NCBI RefSeq assembly: GCF_027244095.1
Contig: NC_069658.1
Coordinates: 264,996,687 to 265,060,686, forward strand
Length of the DNA stretch: 64,000 nt
DNA from: Hemicordylus capensis
Taxonomy: Eukaryota; Chordata; Lepidosauria; Squamata; Cordylidae
Direction: 5' to 3'
Under the pieces are notes generated by a model, which had not been told where the DNA came from, searched no databases, and worked only from the letters and a program-made list of their open reading frames with translations. How positions within the stretch are numbered: the stretch's first letter is position 1; each line of letters starts with the position of its first letter. Of this stretch, positions 58,411 through 64,000 are shown one piece after another. The translations under genes and the position numbers were made by a program.

Positions 58411-58588
58411 TGTGTGAAGTCTGAAGATTAGTACTGTGTGTGTGTGTGTGTTTTTTTAAAAGTTTTGAAAAGCAGCATAATTGCTTAATGGCAAAACATT
58501 ACAGACTCTTAACTACTAAGCATAAACAAAAGGAAGAGAGAAGCAAAAAACCCTTTCTCTCTCTTATAGAATCTCTTTGAGCACTCAC

Positions 58589-58668
58589 CACACAGAATAC
58601 TAGCAAGTGTGGAGAACAGCAGCTGAGCACGGATAATAAAGGAATGTATGTTCCTTTCCACCAGCACG
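58589..58668 (-). CDS. orphan exon candidate near a CpG-rich promoter
   Basis: The minus strand has acceptor GTTGCTTTCCATTCAG, 80 nt, then TGTG|GTGAGT. The frame reads VLVERNIHSFIIRAQLLFST then LASILC, with a hydrophobic helix after a basic stretch, like the start of a membrane protein. It lies about 0.9 kb downstream, in the minus sense, of the CpG-rich region at 59.3-59.8 kb, which fits a second exon. I do not recognise the family and there is no homology support. Confidence 0.35.
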
Positions 58669-58959
58669 CTGAATGGAAAGCAACAGATTCAAACCATCGA
58701 CATAATCAATTGCTAATGGCCAGCTTGATTTGTCACTCCAAACATCTCCCCCGCCCTCAAGCATCTTCTAAATAGGGAAGTTCAGCTTCCTCGGCAACAT
58801 TCTCTGGGATCCCCCTTCCCAAGCTGCAGGGCGGGGAAGCGCTTCTCTATTGTTAAAGGTGTACCTTCCGCTCTGCCCCACCCGCGGCCACTACTGGTCA
58901 CAGATTTATTGGCACAGAAGTTGTAATGTGGACATGTACTGGGTCAATGGTATTGGTAT

Positions 58960-59790
58960 CCATGCTTGATGCTTTCTTTGCAGACTCAGCTTCAAACGGA
59001 GGGCAGAGCAGCCTGGGTTAGGCTGCGGGTGGGAAGCGCCGACAGCCAGGTCGCTCCCAGGTGCTGGCGCTGCACCCGCGCCAAGCTCCACTTTCAAGCT
59101 GTTTGCTTAACCCCGGCTGGCCGTTCTCTGGGCATCACCATCACCACCAGATGAAATAGCCCCCACCAGGGAAGGAGCAGCCTTGCTAGTGCCGTAGGGC
59201 ACCCTGGGAAACGGGAGTGGGGATGGGGGGGAGTCCTCCCGCTCCCAGCGTCTCCCTCCCCGCACCCCTCCTCGTGTGGGCACTTGTGGGGGGAGTGCCG
59301 GTACTCCACCTCCTTGACTAGGACCCTCCTAACCTAGTTCTACTCTGCTAATCCTGCCCAGCCTTCTCCCTCGCCAGCCTCCCAAGCCCCACCGGTTCCA
59401 CCTCCCTACGGTCCTTTCCCCCAACATTTCACACAGCTCGGGAGACGACGACGTAGGCAATGCCTCGCCTCTACTTCGCTCCGCCTCCGGCAGGACCCAA
59501 AGCCTAGAGGTGTGCGCGGCGGGCGAATCAGCAGCCACGCAGGAAAGGCGCGCGCGTGACGTCACGACCAGCGCGCTTTCCCGGGTTGCTCGCTGCCGGC
59601 GGCTGCAGTGCCGGTGCTTTGAAATTAGCTGCTGCAGCTCCTTGGAGTTAGAAGGAGAGTGGTGTTGCTCTGCTAGTCCCTATCTGAACCTAGAAGTGGT
59701 GCTGCCGCCGCTGCTGCCGCTTGAGGCAAGAGAGGCAAGTGGGTGCCGGTGTCTTTGGGAGCCAGGTGAAGAAGGAATGGAAGCGCCCTA
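58960..59790. promoter_or_regulatory. CpG island / probable promoter
   Basis: CpG density is high from about 58,960 and highest at 59,440-59,640. This is unlike the CpG-poor surroundings, and the high-CpG repeats elsewhere in the window have recognisable ends that this lacks. A plus-strand first exon could end at GAGCCAG|GTGAAG (59,765), and the minus strand has the exon candidate at 58,589. Direction is undecided and it may be bidirectional. Confidence 0.6.
59557..59564. promoter_or_regulatory. CRE (TGACGTCA) in the CpG island
   Basis: A full palindromic CREB/ATF site within cgcgcgtgacgtcacgacc. Full CREs in CpG-island promoters near the start site are a known functional arrangement, which supports the promoter call. 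Confidence 0.6.
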
Positions 59791-59829
59791 GATGCGTTGT
59801 AAACTAATGGTGTCTTTGAAACCGTATGA

Positions 59830-61310
59830 AACGCTTTACTTTTGCATTAACCCTTTAAAGCAGGGGTCGGTAGCGTTGGCTCTGCAGCTGTCCATCGCCC
59901 TCAACCACAGGCACAACATGTGGAGAGACAAGACGCCTACCTCTGCGTTAAAGAAAGAGCATCTGATTGTTCTAGGATAGGGGTTCCCAGCGTGGGGTAC
60001 TAGCACCATCAGGGCCACTGAAGGGCGCTACGGGACACTCACAGGCTCCCTGCTGTTTCACCCTGCAGCTGTGCTGCTGATAAGCAGCCTTGTTGAAATT
60101 ATTGGGATGAGTTTTCTTCACATGAGGGGAGTGACTTCAAAAAGTTTACTTCTGTTTCAGTATTCGTAGTCTAGATGTGAGCTAGTGACTGGAGCAGTCT
60201 GTCTCATAACTGTAACATTTAAGTGTGCATGTCCTCAATGGGATAACTAATCTGAAGGTTTGAAATGGAAGGAATACAATTGTAAAAGAAGATTGGGAAC
60301 CTCTGTCTTAGGAAATGTATCCAAGGTTGCAAAAGTATGTGGGAGAAAAAAGCTCTGCAATCCAGGTCTCCGCTGACTCCTGTACTATCAAACTTTATCC
60401 TCGCTTGGGAGAGTGAGAGGAAATGGGATTATCCTTGCCAAAAGATGTCATAACTTTTATCATAAATGACTAAACAAACATCTGTTCCCCTCATTTTTTG
60501 ACATACCATTCTGTTTGTATTGATCTGAGGGAGCAGCAAAGAAAAATGTGTAGCTGGCCTTCGGGTGTGGGGGGAGAGTTTTAAAGATTTCAAGCAAATA
60601 TTTATAACCTATAATGATGACCAGAAATGTTGGAGAAAAAACTAGATGCTCACAAAATAGTTTTTGAAGGTACACTTGTTTGTTTTGTTGTCATAAGTGA
60701 CTTTAAGGAGCATCAAGGCTTTTAGCATTATCTTCCCTCACAGTGATAGATAAGCTATCACCATCTGTAAAAGCTTTTATTTTATTATAGAAATAGTCCT
60801 GGCTTGCTTTTGTGTTAAACTGAGTTTCTGAAACAGGAGGATAACAATGATTTTTGCAAGTTGCAGTACAATATCAGACACTGCTGTCTGAATGTATAAT
60901 ATCTGTCCCCTCTCAGAAGTGACATTTAATTATAGTACTAGTTTTTCAGATAGTTGGTACTCATTATGGTGTATTTTAACATTATGCAACTTGTGGGGAA
61001 AGCACATGAAAGCATTTTTAAAAGGTTAAAAAATATGTGCAGTTTAATGAAGAATTTTTGCAACCCATACAACCTGTGGCACAACAGGCTTATTCTTCTC
61101 ATGACAGTTAAAAACAGAAATCATTTGACAAATATTGTCAAACATGGTAACTCTTTCTAATCCCTTCACTGTACTACTTAATCCCTGATGGAGAAATTTT
61201 TTGTTTGTTTGTTTCTCATAGTATACCACCATGGCTTGCATCTGCCAGGAAAGAGACAGAAGGATAAAATGTAGCTCAGGAGCAGAAAAAATACAGGAGA
61301 AGGGGAGAAT
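59830..61310. other. no gene recognised
   Basis: AT-rich with short frames. At about 61,200-61,219 a t-rich run ending in tcatag precedes ccaccatgg, a strong acceptor plus Kozak-like context. The 28-codon frame from that ATG matches nothing I know. Confidence 0.35.
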
Positions 61311-62461
61311 ACATTGAAAACACAATGAAGGGTTCTCTGGGAAAGTGTATGGTTTACAAAAGCATTTCAGAGGCTCAGGAGAACAGTGAATTGATGGATA
61401 GTCCAGAATGTGCACAGCCTGTTGAAATGGACTATTCTGCTGATGATCTATGTGATCCAGCCATTTGGCCAGATTTATTTGACAACTGCCCACGTAATTT
61501 AAAGAGTTGCAAGAGAAAGCAAAAAAGAGCTTTCAGCATGGAGACAGGACAAAGATCTCAAGTAATTGAGAAACTGGTTCTGAATCCAGGAACAGCTCTC
61601 CCCAAGCTGGATGAAAGCAATTATGAGACTTGGGCTTTAAAGATGAAAGCAATATTCATGATAAAAGGACTCAACGAAATCCTCACGGATCAACGCCCAA
61701 CCCAAGATGCAGCTGCCTAGGCATCGTGGGACAAGAAGAATGAACAAGCATTTGGACTTCTCATCTTGAATGTAAGCAATGATTTATTGATACATATGCG
61801 TGATACTAGAATTGCCTCAAAGCATGGAAAATATTGGAGGAGCAATGTGGGAAAGTTTCACCAAACGCTGCAGTTTTTTTATTTAAAAGACTTTGCCAAA
61901 CACAGCTAAAAGAAGGTGGTGATTTCTCAGCTCATATGGCCAGTCTTTTAGAGACAAACAGACTTTTAAAACAATGTGGATCTGAATTAAATGATCAAAT
62001 GTTTATTGGACTGATTTTACAATCTTTGCCTCAAAGTTTTGAGCCTCTGACCAAGGCTCTAGAAGTATCGGGCACTGAGCTTAAATTGCAAAGTGTTATA
62101 GCAAGTCTGAGGAGTTTTAGCTTTAAAAGGGAACAAGAAAGTTCCCAAGCTGGAAACCAATGTGCTGCAACTTTTTCTAGCAAACAAAGAAATTCCTTTG
62201 CCTATAGAGAAGGCACGAAATTCAAAGGCTATAGGTCTGGTTTCCATGACTACAGAGATAACTCAGAGCCTAGGAATGGGAATGAGTAATGACAACAGAC
62301 AGAGATAAACAAAGAAACAAACTGCATGGCCACTCTGAAAGACAAAGGAAAGCCAGTACTGCCAGTTCTTTACCAAAAGCCAAGAGCTATAATATGGGGA
62401 TGATCATGGACAAAAAGCATGATTCTATTGTGGATTCTGGAGCCAGTGAGGATCTTTTGAA

Positions 62462-62733
62462 CTAGCTGGCCCGGACATAGAGCATCTGCACCTCTAGTTC
62501 ATCTTCCTTCTCTGCCTCCACCCCTCTTTCTCCCCTGGCCTGGCCGCTGCTCTCTCTCTCTCTGCCAGCCGGCCTGGCCACCGCTCGCTCTCCCCACCGG
62601 CTGGCCACCTGGCCATTAACCTTATCTTTTCCACTGTCACTTTCCTCTCTCCCTCCCCTCACTCGTGAACTCTCGCGAGAGCTGTCACACATGGGATTAG
62701 CGACAGGTACGTCAAGAGAATTATATATATAGA
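62462..62733 (-). mobile_element. short non-autonomous Helitron inside the copia-like fossil
   Basis: On the minus strand: A|TCTATATATATAATTCTCTT at the 5' end and gatgctctatgtccgggc, then CAG, CTAG|T at the 3' end. The 3' text matches the Helitron at 36,642-38,179 (gatgctctgtgcggggtcag). No target duplication, as expected. Confidence 0.83.
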
Positions 62734-63166
62734 TATGCTCTGTGAGAGAAAAGTCAAGTGTTTGAGAAGTTTAAAGAGTATGTTGCATTAGTGAATAACA
62801 AATTTGGAAGAAAACCTCAGAGACTGAGATCAGATAATGGTGGAGAATATCTGTCACATAATATGAGAGAACTTATGAAGGAAAATGGAATTTTACATAA
62901 AATTACTCCCGCATTCATGCCTCAACTTAATGGCATAGCAGAGAGAAAGAATTGTTCCCTAATGGAAATGACTAGATGCATGCTGAATGATGCTGCCTGA
63001 CAGACAAATTCTGGGGAGAAGCAGTGATGACTGCAAAGTACTTGCAAAACAGATTGCCAACCAAGGCAATAGACAAGACACCATTTGAACTATGGCATGG
63101 GTGGAAACCTTCTCTAAATCATATCAGAGTGTTTAGATCAAAGGCTTATGTATTTGTGCCAAAAAC

Positions 63167-63418
63167 CTGCTAACTTGGCAAAGAGGCACCTTTTACCATG
63201 GTGATTCTCTTTATTTAGCAGGGGGAGAGTAACTGGCCCTGTCCACCCCCAGCACAGTACTTCCAGTGACTGTTGCTGGTGTGTATCTTATGTTTCTTTT
63301 AGATTGTGAGCCCTTTGGGGACAGGGATCCATCTTATTTATTTATTATTTCTCTATGTAAACCGCCCTGAGCCATTTTTGGAAGGGCGGTATAGAAATCA
63401 AATTACTATTATTATTAA
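63167..63418 (+). mobile_element. L2-tailed SINE inside the copia-like fossil, near full length
   Basis: Head ctaacttggcaaagaggcac, middle gggggagagtaactggccct, then gtgagccctttggggacagg and tttttggaagggcggtatag, then (att)n. This is the best reference copy in the window for the SINE split at 36.64 kb. Confidence 0.88.
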
Positions 63419-64000
63419 AAGGACCAAACTCAATTGCAGATGTGAACTGGGAGTGTTAGTTGGATATGCACCTAGCCAAGGGATACAAAATTCTTGACCC
63501 AAGAAGTGGAGAGGTCAGAATTTGCAATGTGATGTATTTTGTTGAGAGACAAAGGGCAACTAGTGATGATATGCCAGGACTTGTACCAGAAATCCAGATG
63601 AATGCGAATCCATGTGATTGGACTCTAATGAAACTGGAACCAGACAGCTTGGCATCCAAATAGAAAGAGAAGAGAAAGGGATATTCCTTCTCATCCAGAA
63701 GCAGAAGGAGACTGACAGATGTGTTGGCTCTGGCGCAACCAGTAATCTAATTAAAGAAAAGGAGAGACTCATTGAATTAGACACAGATTGCAAAATTCCT
63801 ATCTACCTTGCAGAAGACAAGTCTTTGCAGAAGGCAAAGGAATAGCCAGGGCTACACTGTAAATTGGAAGAGGGAGAAACCATTGAACTGATACTTGAAG
63901 ATGCACTATATGTCCCAGTGCTTGATATCAGTTTGATGTTGGTGAGATATGCCACTGAAAGAGGATATAAAGTAACGTTTAAGGGAAAGCATTGCTTTAT

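Larger units (their letters stand above)
61325..64000 (+). mobile_element. Ty1/copia-like LTR-element fossil, partial, broken
   Basis: A copia-order set of remains on the plus strand. A gag-like part lies at about 61.55-62.29 kb (LPKLDESNYETWALKMKAIF, then FSAHMASLLETNRLL). A short protease-like VDSGAS motif is near 62.43 kb. An integrase-core part follows at 62.76-63.13 kb (RLRSDNGGEYLSHNMRELM, MPQLNGIAERKN). An integrase C-terminal to linker part (ELGVLVGYAPSQG) extends toward the edge. The reverse transcriptase would lie beyond the window and no LTRs were identified. It is broken in several places and carries two later insertions (a Helitron and a SINE), so it is not recent. Confidence 0.8.

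Overview
This window looks like the nuclear genome of a squamate reptile (a lizard or a relative). The evidence is the repeat population: tRNA-derived Sauria-type SINEs, many SINEs with an L2-like 3' tail, L2 and R4/Dong-like LINEs, Helitrons, hAT-type elements with 8-bp target duplications, palindromic MITEs and a Ty1/copia-like fossil. Genes are spliced and occupy a small part of the sequence. No bacterial-type operons, CRISPR arrays or intact rRNA/tRNA genes were seen. I had no search tools, so family names rest on recognised motifs.

The main gene is on the minus strand, from about 40.1 kb down to a stop at 17,243. It encodes a kyphoscoliosis-peptidase (KY)-like, transglutaminase-fold protein. 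I assembled 13 exons whose splice sites and phases join into one open frame of 660 residues. Seven tiny exons (42-63 nt) encode an acidic N-terminal linker. Six further exons encode the YPWD segment, the Cys-His-Asp core and the long C-terminal region. The first coding exon was not found. One linker exon exists as two usable tandem copies plus a third, decayed copy, and a Helitron sits between copies two and three. Two exons of a second KY-like copy lie at 3.17-4.22 kb in the same orientation. One has lost its splice donor, so the copy is probably a pseudogene or the edge of a tandem paralogue lying off the left end.

Layout. 1-3 kb: repeats and an L2 LINE. 3-4.3 kb: the KY-like relic. 5-17 kb: a repeat stack in which an L2 is split by a 2.8-kb hAT, itself split by a Helitron with a long inverted repeat. 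17-40 kb: the KY-like gene, with introns full of SINEs, a Tigger-like MITE, a LINE and Helitrons. 40-50 kb: possible 5' flank of that gene, SINEs and one orphan exon candidate encoding a hydrophobic segment. 50.1-51.7 kb: a complete-ended hAT carrying two tandem 163-bp hairpins. 52-58 kb: MITEs, SINEs and a LINE. 58.6-59.8 kb: another exon candidate beside a CpG-rich promoter containing a consensus CRE. 61.3 kb to the right edge: a broken copia-like element, itself invaded by a Helitron and a SINE.

The KY-like protein would act alone as far as this window shows. By analogy with KY it may be a muscle or cytoskeletal protein, but nothing here tests that.
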